From Ignavibacteria bacterium (GTDB lineage Bacteria > Bacteroidota > Ignavibacteria > Kapaibacteriales > Kapaibacteriaceae), in the NCBI GenBank assembly GCA_016191145.1, contig JACPPD010000010.1, positions 241,588 through 305,587 of the forward strand: DNA of 64,000 nucleotides, read 5' to 3'. The first letter of the stretch is position 1. Each line of letters starts with the position of its first letter. The notes beneath the pieces are model-generated. The model searched no databases and was not told the DNA's origin. It saw only the letters and a list, made by a program, of their open reading frames with translations. Position numbers and translations under genes: made by a program. Below are positions 36,244-45,310 of the stretch, piece after piece.

Positions 36244-37269
36244 ATGGCACGATTTGGCCTTTTCTTGAACGACGTCGGCATCGACCTCGGAACAGCAAAC
36301 ACACTTATCTGGCAAAAGGGTAAGGGCATTGTCCTCAACGAACCCTCAATCGTTTCATTTGACCGCAGTACAAAGGCAATCATCGCCATTGGCACGGAAG
36401 CCCAGGAGATGGTGGGAAAGACCCATCGCGACATCAAGACGATTCGTCCGCTCAAGGATGGAGTCATTGCCGATTTCGAAATAGCCGAAGGCATGCTTCG
36501 GGCATTCATCCGTAAAATGTCGGCCTCGTGGCAGCCAGCACGGCGCATGGTGATCTGCGTTCCTTCGGGTATTACGGAAGTCGAAAAGCGAGCAGTGAGA
36601 GATTCTGCCGAGCATGCAGGCGCCAAAGAGGTTCATCTGATTGCCGAGCCCATGGCTGCAGCAATTGGAGTAGGCCTCGACGTTCACGAAGCCATGGGGA
36701 ACATGATTGTTGATATTGGCGGCGGTACAACGGAGATTGCCGTGATAGCCCTTTCGGGTATTGTTGCCGATGAGAGCATTCGTATTGCCGGCGACGAGCT
36801 AACAAATGCAATAGTAAATTGGTTTAAGAGACATCACAATATTCTCATTGGAGACCGGACAGCAGAGATTATCAAGGTTAATGTTGGATCGGCATGGCCG
36901 TTGGAGGAAGAACTGGAGATTGAGGTTAAAGGCCGCGACATGGTTACGGGCATCCCCAAGAGCATTGTTGTATCGAGCGAAGAAATCAGGGAGGCCTTAT
37001 CAGAAAACATTACAGTAATCGTCGAAGCCGTTCTCAATCTGCTTGAGAAAACACCACCTGAACTTTCGGCCGACATCTTCGACAGAGGTATTGTACTTAC
37101 CGGAGGCGGCGCTCTGCTGAAGGGACTTGACGAGCGATTGCGCAGAGAAACGTCGCTGCCGGTTCATGTAGCCGAAGATCCGCTGACGGCCGTTGTTCGC
37201 GGAACTGGTAAGGTACTCGAAGATTTGCCGGGCTATTCTTCGGTCTTGATAAAATCTAAACGATATTAG
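36244..37269 (+). CDS. mreB: Rod-shape-determining actin homolog MreB
   Basis: Cytoskeletal ATPase that guides side-wall peptidoglycan synthesis. The 341-residue protein has the actin-fold nucleotide motifs: phosphate 1 DVGIDLGTANTLIW, connect 1 and IAEPMAAAIGVGLDV, phosphate 2 MIVDIGGGTTEIAVIAL, and the adenosine motif GIVLTGGGALLKGLD. An amphipathic N-terminal stretch (ARFGLFLND) fits membrane binding. First of mreB-mreC-mreD; no pbp2 or rodA follow. Confidence 0.98.
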   Translation: MARFGLFLNDVGIDLGTANTLIWQKGKGIVLNEPSIVSFDRSTKAIIAIGTEAQEMVGKTHRDIKTIRPLKDGVIADFEIAEGMLRAFIRKMSASWQPARRMVICVPSGITEVEKRAVRDSAEHAGAKEVHLIAEPMAAAIGVGLDVHEAMGNMIVDIGGGTTEIAVIALSGIVADESIRIAGDELTNAIVNWFKRHHNILIGDRTAEIIKVNVGSAWPLEEELEIEVKGRDMVTGIPKSIVVSSEEIREALSENITVIVEAVLNLLEKTPPELSADIFDRGIVLTGGGALLKGLDERLRRETSLPVHVAEDPLTAVVRGTGKVLEDLPGYSSVLIKSKRY

Positions 37270-37274
37270 CACCT

Positions 37275-38111
37275 ATGCGGCGATTCATCGAATTCGTCGT
37301 TCGATACAAGAACTACATCGCACTTTGCACACTTGTTGTGATGTCGTTTTCATTCATGAGTTTTGGCGCATTATCCCAGTTAGGGGGCTTTCGAGCTGTG
37401 GTAGTGGGTTCTATCGGGTGGATTCAATCGCTATTCGCATGGGTACCAAATCCCGTTGCCTTGAAGAGTGAGAACACGGCGTTGCGGGAACTGAATCTGC
37501 AGCTGTCAATAGAATCATCGAGATTCCGGCAGTCAATGGTCGAGAATGCAACGCTGCGGAAAATGCTCGAGCTACAGCCCCTTACAACAGAAAAGTTGAT
37601 TGCTGCCGACATTGTTGGCAAGACCACTACCGAACTGCGGAACTATGCAACGATCAATAAGGGTACTGAAGATGGTATTAAGGAAGGGATGACGTGCATT
37701 ACCGATGCCGGTTTGGTTGGAAACATCGTTGGAGCTTCGCCACATTTTGCTGTTGTCCAGCTGCTTCTTAATCGCGATACCAGGGTGGCGGCAAAGGTTT
37801 ACAGGACACGCGTCGATGGTATCGTACACTGGCAGGGTGAAACAACACTCTCGCTTAAGGATGTACCAAGGACGTTTGATGTTAAACAAGGCGATTTGAT
37901 AATAACATCATCGTACAGTGCAAAGTATCCGCCGAATATCGTTGTTGGAACGGTCAGGAGAGTTGATAACGAACCAAACTCATTGTTCCAGAACGTAGTA
38001 ATAGAATCTGCAGTCAACTTTGCCACGCTCGAGCAGGTTTTTGTGCTTGATAGGCTTGCTAATGAAGAGAGAGCGGCACTGGAAGGTGAAGTGACGACGA
38101 AAATTAAATAA
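37275..38111 (+). CDS. mreC: Rod-shape-determining protein MreC
   Basis: Periplasmic scaffold of the elongasome. The 278 residues contain one N-terminal membrane helix (about 13-32), a coiled coil (residues about 65-95, LKSENTALRELNLQLSIES) and the MreC beta domains (GLVGNIVGASPHFAVVQLLL, RVDGIVHWQG, KQGDLIITSSYSAKYPPNIV). It starts 5 bases after mreB. Confidence 0.95.
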   Translation: MRRFIEFVVRYKNYIALCTLVVMSFSFMSFGALSQLGGFRAVVVGSIGWIQSLFAWVPNPVALKSENTALRELNLQLSIESSRFRQSMVENATLRKMLELQPLTTEKLIAADIVGKTTTELRNYATINKGTEDGIKEGMTCITDAGLVGNIVGASPHFAVVQLLLNRDTRVAAKVYRTRVDGIVHWQGETTLSLKDVPRTFDVKQGDLIITSSYSAKYPPNIVVGTVRRVDNEPNSLFQNVVIESAVNFATLEQVFVLDRLANEERAALEGEVTTKIK

Positions 38112-38158
38112 TATTAGAAACACAAATTGGGAGCGCCAATCGGCGACAGAAATTCTGG

Positions 38159-38686
38159 ATGAGCCCACTCGCAGATAGACCGGCATACATGAGCAATCCT
38201 GCAATGCGCATCATTGCGTATGCAGTGACGGCGCTGACTCTTAGTGTTGTCCATGTTGTTTTTTTGCGGTTCATCTCCGTCAGTTCAGTAACACCGGATC
38301 TATTACTCATCCTCACGGTTTGGATTTCCCTGGTCGAAGGTCAGTTTGCCGGTACCTTGGCAGGCTTTACAAGCGGATTGCTTTTCGACGTGGCTTCTGC
38401 AGACGTACTCGGAACAAATGCCTTAGCTAAAACCATAGCTGGTTTTGTAGCTGGGTATTTCTTTAGAGAAGGAATGGCGATGCAAATTATCGGAAGCTAT
38501 CGTTTTTTACTAATTATCACGCTCAGCGGTTTCTTGCACAACATTGTGTATTTCTTTTTCTACATCCAGCCAATGCAGGTAAGCTTTCTGACGTTCTTTC
38601 TAACCTATGGAGTGGCAACAACGCTTTATACCACTGTTGCAGCCGTGTTCCCAATGCTATTCGTTAATCGCCGTCAGGAATGGTAG
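38159..38686 (+). CDS. mreD: Rod-shape-determining protein MreD
   Basis: Small inner-membrane partner of MreC, 175 residues from the first ATG (a second at 38189 is possible). Five or six hydrophobic helices; the motif PDLLLILTVWISLVEGQFAG and the GFTSGLLFDVASADVLG region fit the family, which is otherwise poorly conserved. Third gene of the mre set, 47 bases after mreC. Confidence 0.85.
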   Translation: MSPLADRPAYMSNPAMRIIAYAVTALTLSVVHVVFLRFISVSSVTPDLLLILTVWISLVEGQFAGTLAGFTSGLLFDVASADVLGTNALAKTIAGFVAGYFFREGMAMQIIGSYRFLLIITLSGFLHNIVYFFFYIQPMQVSFLTFFLTYGVATTLYTTVAAVFPMLFVNRRQEW

Positions 38687-38772
38687 GATTTGTCCAATTT
38701 GATAGGGGGCGGAACGGACATGTGGATAATTGAACCACCAAAATTCTCTTCATTTATCGCAATTTCAGGCAC

Positions 38773-41700
38773 ATGTATTTAAGTCGTTTAGAAATGGTCG
38801 GATTCAAGTCGTTTGGACTGAAGACCGATTTGTCGTTTAACGACGGTGTGACCGCTATCGTTGGGCCTAACGGCTGCGGAAAAACGAACATTGTCGACGC
38901 AATCCGTTGGGTACTCGGAGAGCAGAAAACATCGATGTTGCGTGCCGATTCGATGGAACACGTCATTTTCAATGGATCTAAATCGCGCAAGCCACTTGGA
39001 ATGGCGGAAGTGTCGCTCACCATTGAAAACAACCGCCAGATCCTGCCCACAGAATACTCTCAGGTTGTAATAACCCGCCGGTTATTTAGGGATGGCGAGA
39101 GCCAATATCTCCTGAATAAGACACAGTGCAGACTTCGCGATATCGTGGATCTCTTTATGGACACAGGAATGGGAGCCGATGCCTATTCTGTAATCGAGCT
39201 GAAGATGATTGAAACGATACTCAGCGATAAAGCCGACGAGCGAAGACACTTATTTGAAGAGGCTGCCGGCGTTACTAAGTATAAGTCCCGCAGGAAAGAA
39301 GCTCAGCGCAAACTGGAAGCAGCGCAACGTGATATTGCCCGCGTTCAGGATATCGTGAGAGAAGTGCAAAAAACGGTGAACTCGCTGTCGCGTCAGGCAG
39401 AGAAAGCCAGGCAGCATCAGGATTTGTCGGGCAGGCTGCGAGAACTTGAGAAACTGGCATTTGCCTTTGAGTACGCCGAAGAATACATCCTGCTAAAACA
39501 AATCGAAGAAAAGGTTGCGGGCGCGCGCATTCGCAGAGATGCCGCAGAAGCCCTGCTTGCCGAAGCTGAATTGACTGAACAGGCAAAGGAGCGAGAATAC
39601 GAGCAGGCAGAACACGATTTGCGCACAGCTCTGGAAGAAGAAGGCGCGGAACGCTCAGCAATGGAAAGCACAAGACAACTAATTGCCTTGCTCGACGAGA
39701 GAATTGCAGCTAACCAACGAACAACTGATCGGCTTTACAGAGAGCAGACAGAATCATCTACTCAGCAATCATCCACATCCGGTGAATTGCAGCGTGTTCG
39801 TGAACGGCTGATGGATGTTAAGCTTCAGCTTGAGAGTCTTGTTCGTGAGTCAAATGAAAAACATGAAGCGTTTGCCGATGCAAGCACACGACTCCAAAGT
39901 GCCAAGGAAGTATTGAATGAGAAGCGCAATGCGCTCACTGCAGTGCAACATTCGCTTGTGACGGCGAAAACTCAGGCAGACCGATTTCATATTCAGATTG
40001 AATCGCTGCAGCGAAGAGTGTCGGACAATGAGATACAGCAAGAACATCTTGCAGGGAAGATTCTTGAAATCAAGCAGCACGTCGGCACAGCCCGTACAGG
40101 GCTGGCTGAACGCGATGCAGTACTGCAGCAGACTGAAGCAGACCTGCACAATGCCGAATCCCGGCTGAATCAATTGCGTGTAGAGCAAGATAAACTGCAG
40201 AACGAATCCAACACACATCGGTCGGCACTCGTACATAATTCCGCTGCAATTGAGTTTCTAACGGGTCTGGTTGATACCATGGACTCGAGCAAATTTTTGC
40301 TGTCGACGGAAGAATGGAAGCCAAGCGGAGACAAGCTAACACTTGCAGAAGTTATCGATGCCCCGGAAGAGCTGCGAGTAGCTATTGAGGCTGCGCTGGG
40401 AGAATCGTCGCGATTTTTTGTTGTAAACAACAGAAGCGAAGCCGAAGAAGCGATAGGCGCACTTTCAAGAAACAGTGTTGGCAAAGCCACATTTCTGTGC
40501 CGCGATTCCATCCCGCAGATGGCAGAGCCCCCTTCCATCATTCATCATAATGGTGTTATTGGATGGACCAGTGAACTTATTCGGTGCGATGAACAATTGC
40601 GCAATGCTGTAAGGGGCATATTAGGCAGGTCGATAGTTGTTAACAATGTTGATGATGCGTGGAAGGCAATCGGCGAAACCTCGGCCGATGCAGCAGTAAC
40701 GCTGGGTGGAGAGATTGTGCATCGGTCTGGCGCTGTGCGCGGCGGTGCCCGCACGCAGTTGGAGGGGGTTCGCGTTGGAAGAAAGGACAGAATTGAACGG
40801 CTGAAAGCAGAGAATCTGAAACTCGAATCAGCACTTGCTTCCGCCGAGCAAAAGCTGGAGGAGTTAAAGACTGAATTAGGATCGATAGATCTTCGTGCAA
40901 TTGGCGAACGAGTAAGGCATGCAGCAGTAGAGCGAAACGAAATGCACCAGCGCATCGAAGCGTTTGATGCACGCATTGAAGACCTTAATGTGCAGCACTC
41001 AAAGTTGGTAGCAGAAGCAGCCGCATGGATAGAGGAACGGTTGCAGGTCGAGAAGAATGCCGGGTCAATGGAACATGCAATTAAATCCCTATCCGATGAA
41101 GTTGCGAGTTTGGACAGCGAAGTGTACGCAGCAACGCAAACAGTTCAGGATGCCGAACATGCTGTAAACCTTTCGAATTCCGAATGGAATGCGGCTAACA
41201 TCATGGTTGTTCGCCTGGATGGTGAACGGCGAAGCTTGGAGGCCGACGAACAGCGTTTACTGAATCAAAGTACGTCGATATCGCAGCGTGAAGAACAGCG
41301 AAACGAAGAACGCATGCAGTTATCGGCAGATCTGGATGATTTAAATAGCCAGCGTGGCAGTGCTCTGATTGACTCTGAGAAGCGAGAGGTAAGTCATCTC
41401 GCGGCAAAAAGTCAACGCGAAAGCCGTGAGCAGTACGTTGCTTCATGTTCTGCATTATTACGTTCGGCTACGGAAGGAGTTCGGGTTCATCGCAAAGAGG
41501 TTGAGGCACTTGTTAACGAAATGCATGAACTCGATATTAAACATAGTGAGAAACGGGTTAGCATTGAGTCGATGATACGCCGAGCAGCGGAAGAACTCGA
41601 AGCCGATATTCCGTCCGTTCCGGTGCTGCCTGAATCGGAAGCCTCTGCCGAACAGGTGCTTGCCGATGTGCAGGAGGTAAGGCGTAAACTCACATCCATG

Positions 41701-42318
41701 GGGAACGTAAACTTCCTTGCCCTAGAAGAACATGAGCGGGAAAACGAACGATTGCAGTTTCTTGTTCAGCAATTGGATGACCTGGTAAGGAGTGAACGAA
41801 CGCTCAACGAGACGATTGCGGAAATCAACAGGACTGCCAGAGAAAAGTTCACGTCGACATTTGACCGCATTCGCGATAACTTTGTCATGTTATTTAAGAT
41901 TCTCTTCAGTGAAGACGACGAAGCGGATTTGCAGATGGAGGAATCCGATGATCATGATCCGTTGGAGTGCAAGATTGAAATAATTGCAAAACCGAGAGGC
42001 AAGCGACCGCACAACATTGAAATGCTGTCGGGGGGCGAGAAAACGCTTACAGCTATCGCTCTGTTGTTTGCCATCTACCTTGTTAAACCAAGTCCCTTTT
42101 GTATTCTCGACGAGGTTGATGCTCCTCTTGATGATGCAAACATTGACCGGTACCTGAAAATCATACGGAAGTTTTCCGAGAACACGCAATTTCTGATGAT
42201 AACGCACAATAAAAAGACCATGGAGGCGGCAGATACGCTGTATGGTATTACGATGGAAGAACCTGCGGTATCGAAGGTGGTTAGTGTTCAGTTGGGCGAG
42301 GAGCGGAATGCAGCATAA
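38773..42318 (+). CDS. smc: Chromosome segregation protein SMC
   Basis: Condensin ATPase that organises the chromosome. Full length at 1181 residues: N-terminal Walker A GPNGCGKTNIVDAIRWVLGE (near 32), a long coiled coil (about 165-500), a hinge (about 510-665, with GATF-like core and GAVRGGARTQLEG), the returning coil (about 675-1010), and the C-terminal half with the signature LSGGEKTLTAIALLF (near 1085) and Walker B FCILDEVDAPLDDANI. ScpA and ScpB are not in the window. Confidence 0.98.
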   Translation: MYLSRLEMVGFKSFGLKTDLSFNDGVTAIVGPNGCGKTNIVDAIRWVLGEQKTSMLRADSMEHVIFNGSKSRKPLGMAEVSLTIENNRQILPTEYSQVVITRRLFRDGESQYLLNKTQCRLRDIVDLFMDTGMGADAYSVIELKMIETILSDKADERRHLFEEAAGVTKYKSRRKEAQRKLEAAQRDIARVQDIVREVQKTVNSLSRQAEKARQHQDLSGRLRELEKLAFAFEYAEEYILLKQIEEKVAGARIRRDAAEALLAEAELTEQAKEREYEQAEHDLRTALEEEGAERSAMESTRQLIALLDERIAANQRTTDRLYREQTESSTQQSSTSGELQRVRERLMDVKLQLESLVRESNEKHEAFADASTRLQSAKEVLNEKRNALTAVQHSLVTAKTQADRFHIQIESLQRRVSDNEIQQEHLAGKILEIKQHVGTARTGLAERDAVLQQTEADLHNAESRLNQLRVEQDKLQNESNTHRSALVHNSAAIEFLTGLVDTMDSSKFLLSTEEWKPSGDKLTLAEVIDAPEELRVAIEAALGESSRFFVVNNRSEAEEAIGALSRNSVGKATFLCRDSIPQMAEPPSIIHHNGVIGWTSELIRCDEQLRNAVRGILGRSIVVNNVDDAWKAIGETSADAAVTLGGEIVHRSGAVRGGARTQLEGVRVGRKDRIERLKAENLKLESALASAEQKLEELKTELGSIDLRAIGERVRHAAVERNEMHQRIEAFDARIEDLNVQHSKLVAEAAAWIEERLQVEKNAGSMEHAIKSLSDEVASLDSEVYAATQTVQDAEHAVNLSNSEWNAANIMVVRLDGERRSLEADEQRLLNQSTSISQREEQRNEERMQLSADLDDLNSQRGSALIDSEKREVSHLAAKSQRESREQYVASCSALLRSATEGVRVHRKEVEALVNEMHELDIKHSEKRVSIESMIRRAAEELEADIPSVPVLPESEASAEQVLADVQEVRRKLTSMGNVNFLALEEHERENERLQFLVQQLDDLVRSERTLNETIAEINRTAREKFTSTFDRIRDNFVMLFKILFSEDDEADLQMEESDDHDPLECKIEIIAKPRGKRPHNIEMLSGGEKTLTAIALLFAIYLVKPSPFCILDEVDAPLDDANIDRYLKIIRKFSENTQFLMITHNKKTMEAADTLYGITMEEPAVSKVVSVQLGEERNAA

Positions 42319-42381
42319 AAATTATTGGTGACAACGATGCAGGAAAGTAAATTTGCTGATGAAATATTGAGGAGTTGTGGC

Positions 42382-42918
42382 GTGAAATTATTTACACTGC
42401 TGTTATGCCAGAGTGTATTCCTGTTTTCATTTGTATCAGTCGCTGCCGACGAACCGCCAAAACAAATTATCCTTACCAAGGTAGCATCTGCATCGTTTGG
42501 CAAAGTGTGGGATGCCATAAAAACTTCTATGCAGGAACTTGGCTGCTCACGGCCGCAAACAGAGAAGATTACCGAACCGGCAGAGGAGGGCGGATTTTAC
42601 ACTGGTCTGTATGTTTCGGATTTCTGTGTAATCGTCAAAGGGGAAGACTCAACACGGAAGTATATGGAGCAGTTTGGTGAACTCCCGCGGATTCGGGGCG
42701 GAATATGGGTTGCAGGTAGAGTCCAGTACAAGGTGAACGTTAAGGAAGAAGGTGTCCGGCAGACGAAGATCGTCTTGAGGGCCGAGGTTTCGGGCTTCGA
42801 AGAGTTCATTACCAATGCCATCCATTTCTGGGTAAGCAACGGCATCCTGGAACAGCGAATGATGGATGCAATAATGGCTAAGGTCAATGCCGGAGCAGAG
42901 AAAATCGACGAAGATTAG
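42382..42918 (+). CDS. Exported protein of unknown function
   Basis: I start at GTG 42382 because GAGGAG lies 7 bases before it and the first residues then form a clean signal peptide (MKLFTLLLCQSVFLFSFVSVAA); the open frame also runs 19 codons upstream. The 178-residue mature protein shows an alpha-beta pattern (FGKVWDAIKTSMQELG ... RGGIWVAGRVQYKVNVKEE ... VLRAEVSGFEEFITNAIHFW) that recalls small lipid-binding or START-like folds, but I do not recognise a family. It follows smc by 63 bp and overlaps the convergent next gene by 4 bp. Confidence 0.65.
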   Translation: MKLFTLLLCQSVFLFSFVSVAADEPPKQIILTKVASASFGKVWDAIKTSMQELGCSRPQTEKITEPAEEGGFYTGLYVSDFCVIVKGEDSTRKYMEQFGELPRIRGGIWVAGRVQYKVNVKEEGVRQTKIVLRAEVSGFEEFITNAIHFWVSNGILEQRMMDAIMAKVNAGAEKIDED

Positions 42919-43145
42919 CACGCTGTAACATCGTATTCTGCAACCTTGATATCGAACTCCATCCCTTCAACGTAGCTGGAGCGCACATCGGGCGCGAGCA
43001 CTTTCTTTACACGGATCGTGGCCCAGCATCCCCCATGAAATTTCAACACCTCTGCAGTATAAAGCGGATTGCCCTTTAACGCCATCTGATAGGTATTACC
43101 GGGTGTGAACTCGTTTAGCGAAACCTTGTCGTGTTCGACTTTCAT
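42915..43145 (-). CDS. Small conserved-looking protein of unknown function
   Basis: A 76-residue acidic/beta-rich protein (MKVEHDKVSLNEFTPGNTYQ ... HGGCWATIRVKKVLA ... FDIKVAEYDV) without signal peptide or known motif. Its placement, filling the gap exactly between the exported protein gene and the aspartokinase gene on the same strand, supports a real gene. It could be a small beta-barrel domain. Confidence 0.5.
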   Translation of the reverse strand: MKVEHDKVSLNEFTPGNTYQMALKGNPLYTAEVLKFHGGCWATIRVKKVLAPDVRSSYVEGMEFDIKVAEYDVTAC

Positions 43146-43172
43146 GACGTTTGCCGGTGATTTTGACAGGAA

Positions 43173-44324
43173 TTATTTGTGGTTGTATTTGCTCAAAATT
43201 ATATCGTGAATGTTTGACGCAATGTTCTCTGCATCATTGCTTGTGCTGACAATCGTGTATACGGCATCGTTATCCGACCCCGACAACGATTTAATTGCGC
43301 CATTCTTAGACGCTGACACCTCGGATACTGCTGGTAGCCAAGCGTCAAGGGTGGTAAAGACAACATTAATCTTCGAGTAGTTATCATCAATGGCTTGTAT
43401 TGCCACAATTGGCTTTGAGTTCATGGTTTCTGTGCCAATTAATGTGGATTCACCCGACGGTTTTGAAGCAGAGCGGATGGTAATGGCGATACGCGATTCT
43501 TGTGCAGGAGCGATCATCGTGGGGTAGAGGATCTTTACGCCATGCTGTGCTGCCAGTGCAGCTTCGGTATACGACAGCAAAGGACGAACCCTTGTATTCC
43601 GGCAGAAATCCGGATCGCCACTGCGTACACCTTCGACATCTGTCCAGATAATAATTTCTGTTACATTCAATAACGATCCTAACAGCGTAGCTGTAAGGTT
43701 TGAGCTTTCCTTACCCATGGTAGTTACTGTACCATCTTCCGTTGCACCAATGAATCCTTGAATCATTACAACGTGATGTGATTCTAACAGGGGACGCAAG
43801 TTTCGCTCCACGTGAATCCTCGTTTTCTCGACGAGAGGTGTAGCCATCCCAAACTCGTCGCTCGTAACAACAACCGTTCTCGCATTAATCGCGGCAACGT
43901 CGATGCCGTTGTAATCGACCACAGTCCGTGCGATATGCAGAGCAAGCAATTCACCAAACGACAGGACGTGGTCGAGCGTTCGTTTGGTGAGTTGTTGCGT
44001 AATGGCAATGCCCCTTAACAAATTCGAGAGAGACCCATGTACTTCGGCGAGCAGAGCATCGAGAGTTGCGCGGGCTGCAGGGTCGGGGAGAACCTGACGT
44101 ATCAATTTCTGGTGATTTTCCAGGATATGATCGAGGTGTTCGAATGCTTCCGTCGTCAGATTTTTTCTTGCCAACCGTGCGGCAAATTCCAGGTCGCGGG
44201 TGGCTGACGCAAAAGCGCTCACCACCGCCAGGGACGGTGTCTGTTCCTCTTTAAGAATCTCAACCATGTGGCGGAACCCTTCCGCGCTTGCCAGCACGGC
44301 GCCGCCGAACTTCATTGCCTTCAT
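43173..44324 (-). CDS. lysC: Aspartate kinase
   Basis: First enzyme of the aspartate pathway (lysine, threonine, methionine). From the ATG at 44324 the protein has 383 residues; longer upstream frames are unlikely because KFGGAV, the start motif (usually KFGGTS), must lie near the N-terminus. Further marks: SFGELLALHIARTVVDYNGI, the glycine-rich TMGKESSNLTATLLGSLL (usual GRGGSD part altered to GKESSN), IIWTDVEGVRSGDP and KILYPTMIAPA, then one to two ACT domains (KPIVAIQAIDDNYSKINVVF). Short compared with the usual 400-450. A TATCTTCG box lies 7 bases upstream. Confidence 0.85.
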   Translation of the reverse strand: MKAMKFGGAVLASAEGFRHMVEILKEEQTPSLAVVSAFASATRDLEFAARLARKNLTTEAFEHLDHILENHQKLIRQVLPDPAARATLDALLAEVHGSLSNLLRGIAITQQLTKRTLDHVLSFGELLALHIARTVVDYNGIDVAAINARTVVVTSDEFGMATPLVEKTRIHVERNLRPLLESHHVVMIQGFIGATEDGTVTTMGKESSNLTATLLGSLLNVTEIIIWTDVEGVRSGDPDFCRNTRVRPLLSYTEAALAAQHGVKILYPTMIAPAQESRIAITIRSASKPSGESTLIGTETMNSKPIVAIQAIDDNYSKINVVFTTLDAWLPAVSEVSASKNGAIKSLSGSDNDAVYTIVSTSNDAENIASNIHDIILSKYNHK

Positions 44325-44350
44325 TGTCTTACGAAGATAACAGCTGCCCC

Positions 44351-44381
44351 TTGCTGAATCGGAAGAAACACCGTAACTTTG
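44351..44381 (+). promoter_or_regulatory. Bacteroidota-type promoter (TTG-N20-TAACTTTG) of the L31-S18 unit
   Basis: TTG at 44351-44353 and a perfect TAACTTTG at 44374-44381 with a 20-base spacer. A start near 44387 leaves a leader of about 34 bases before the ATG at 44421. Confidence 0.6.
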
Positions 44382-44420
44382 TTGTTCACCCAAACAACAT
44401 CATTTCGTTGGCAGACCATC

Positions 44421-44594
44421 ATGGCAAAACAGCAAACATTTGGCGACAAGACAAAGAAAAAGGTCGTCGACACCAAGGTCAACGTTAAAGTAATTAAGGC
44501 ATTCCGTTCCGAGGCAGGTACAATAAAGTACATGGAGCGGCATGTACGGGTTGACGATGTTGGCCAGATCGAAAAAATGGATCTATCGAGGTAA
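44421..44594 (+). CDS. Small basic protein of unknown function upstream of L31
   Basis: A 57-residue, lysine-rich protein (MAKQQTFGDKTKKKVVDTKV...). Its start lies directly downstream of a strong promoter, and L31 begins 2 bases after its stop, so it is the first gene of a ribosomal protein unit. The beta-type second half (IKYMERHVRVDDVGQIEKM) is compact. Size, charge and context suggest a ribosome-associated protein, but I recognise no family. Confidence 0.6.
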   Translation: MAKQQTFGDKTKKKVVDTKVNVKVIKAFRSEAGTIKYMERHVRVDDVGQIEKMDLSR

Positions 44595-44596
44595 AT

Positions 44597-44836
44597 GTGA
44601 AAAAAGGAATTCACCCGGCATACAAAACCATTGAAGTGGTGATGACAGATGGTTCAGTTTTCAAGACTCGGTCATGTTTTAAGAGTGATCGTCTTGTGTT
44701 GGAAATCGATTCAAAATCGCACCCATTTTTCACCGGCAAGCAAATGCTAGTCGATACGGCAGGCAGGGTTGAGCGCTTCAACAAGCGTATGGAGAAGACG
44801 AAGGCCGTTCGAACAGCAAAAGACACCAGCAAGTAA
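44597..44836 (+). CDS. rpmE: 50S ribosomal protein L31 (zinc-free form)
   Basis: A 79-residue bL31 with GTG start. The pattern KKGIHPAYKTIEVVMTDGS and the ending HPFFTGKQMLVDTAGRVERF match L31, but the zinc cysteines are missing: the CxC region has a single cysteine (TRSCFKSD) and the CHPFYTG motif reads SHPFFTG. This is the C-minus type that needs no zinc. It precedes rpsR by 12 bases. Confidence 0.92.
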   Translation: MKKGIHPAYKTIEVVMTDGSVFKTRSCFKSDRLVLEIDSKSHPFFTGKQMLVDTAGRVERFNKRMEKTKAVRTAKDTSK

Positions 44837-44848
44837 TCGGAGAGAATT

Positions 44849-45163
44849 GTGGCATTACCATCATCATCAATGCGTGACGGAATGAGAGATCGGGATTCGT
44901 CTCTCAACAATCCGAACACGATTAATTCACCTTTTCGTCAGAAGCGAAATCAGCCGCGAAAGAGAACGAACCCTCTCAAGCAATCTCGCTTGATTGATTA
45001 TCTCGACCCCAAATTTCTTGGGCGTTTCACGAACGATCAGGGAAAGATTCTACCGCGCAGAATTACGGGCGTTACGGCGTTGCAGCAGCGGCGTCTGACC
45101 CGTGCCATTAAGTATGCACGCCACCTGGCATTGTTGCCATTTGTAGCCCAAGACACACGCTAG
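44849..45163 (+). CDS. rpsR: 30S ribosomal protein S18
   Basis: bS18, normally about 75 residues, is 104 here because of a disordered N-terminal extension of roughly 30 residues rich in S, R and N before the conserved block [20 protein letters not shown] and [19 protein letters not shown]. The GTG start at 44849 has GGAGAG 6 bases upstream. The usual neighbours rpsF, ssb and rplI are absent. Confidence 0.93.
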   Translation: MALPSSSMRDGMRDRDSSLNNPNTINSPFRQKRNQPRKRTNPLKQSRLIDYLDPKFLGRFTNDQGKILPRRITGVTALQQRRLTRAIKYARHLALLPFVAQDTR

Positions 45164-45211
45164 CAGCAGGGTCGGTCCAAAGGCCGATCGCTCTCAACTA
45201 TCAACCAATTT

Positions 45212-45283
45212 TGGGGCGTCGCCAAGTGGTAAGGCAGCGGATTTTGGTTCCGCCATTCGTAGGTTCGAATCCTGCCGCCCCAG
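45212..45283 (+). tRNA. tRNA-Gln (TTG)
   Basis: Acceptor TGGGGCG/CGCCCCA, D arm GCCA...GGC, anticodon stem GCGGA/TCCGC with loop TTTTGGT (anticodon TTG) and T arm GTAGG-TTCGAAT-CCTGC. CCA is not encoded. It sits just before prs, a common place for this tRNA. Confidence 0.95.
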
Positions 45284-45310
45284 CATAGGAATGTCACTCC
45301 AAAGGAACGC

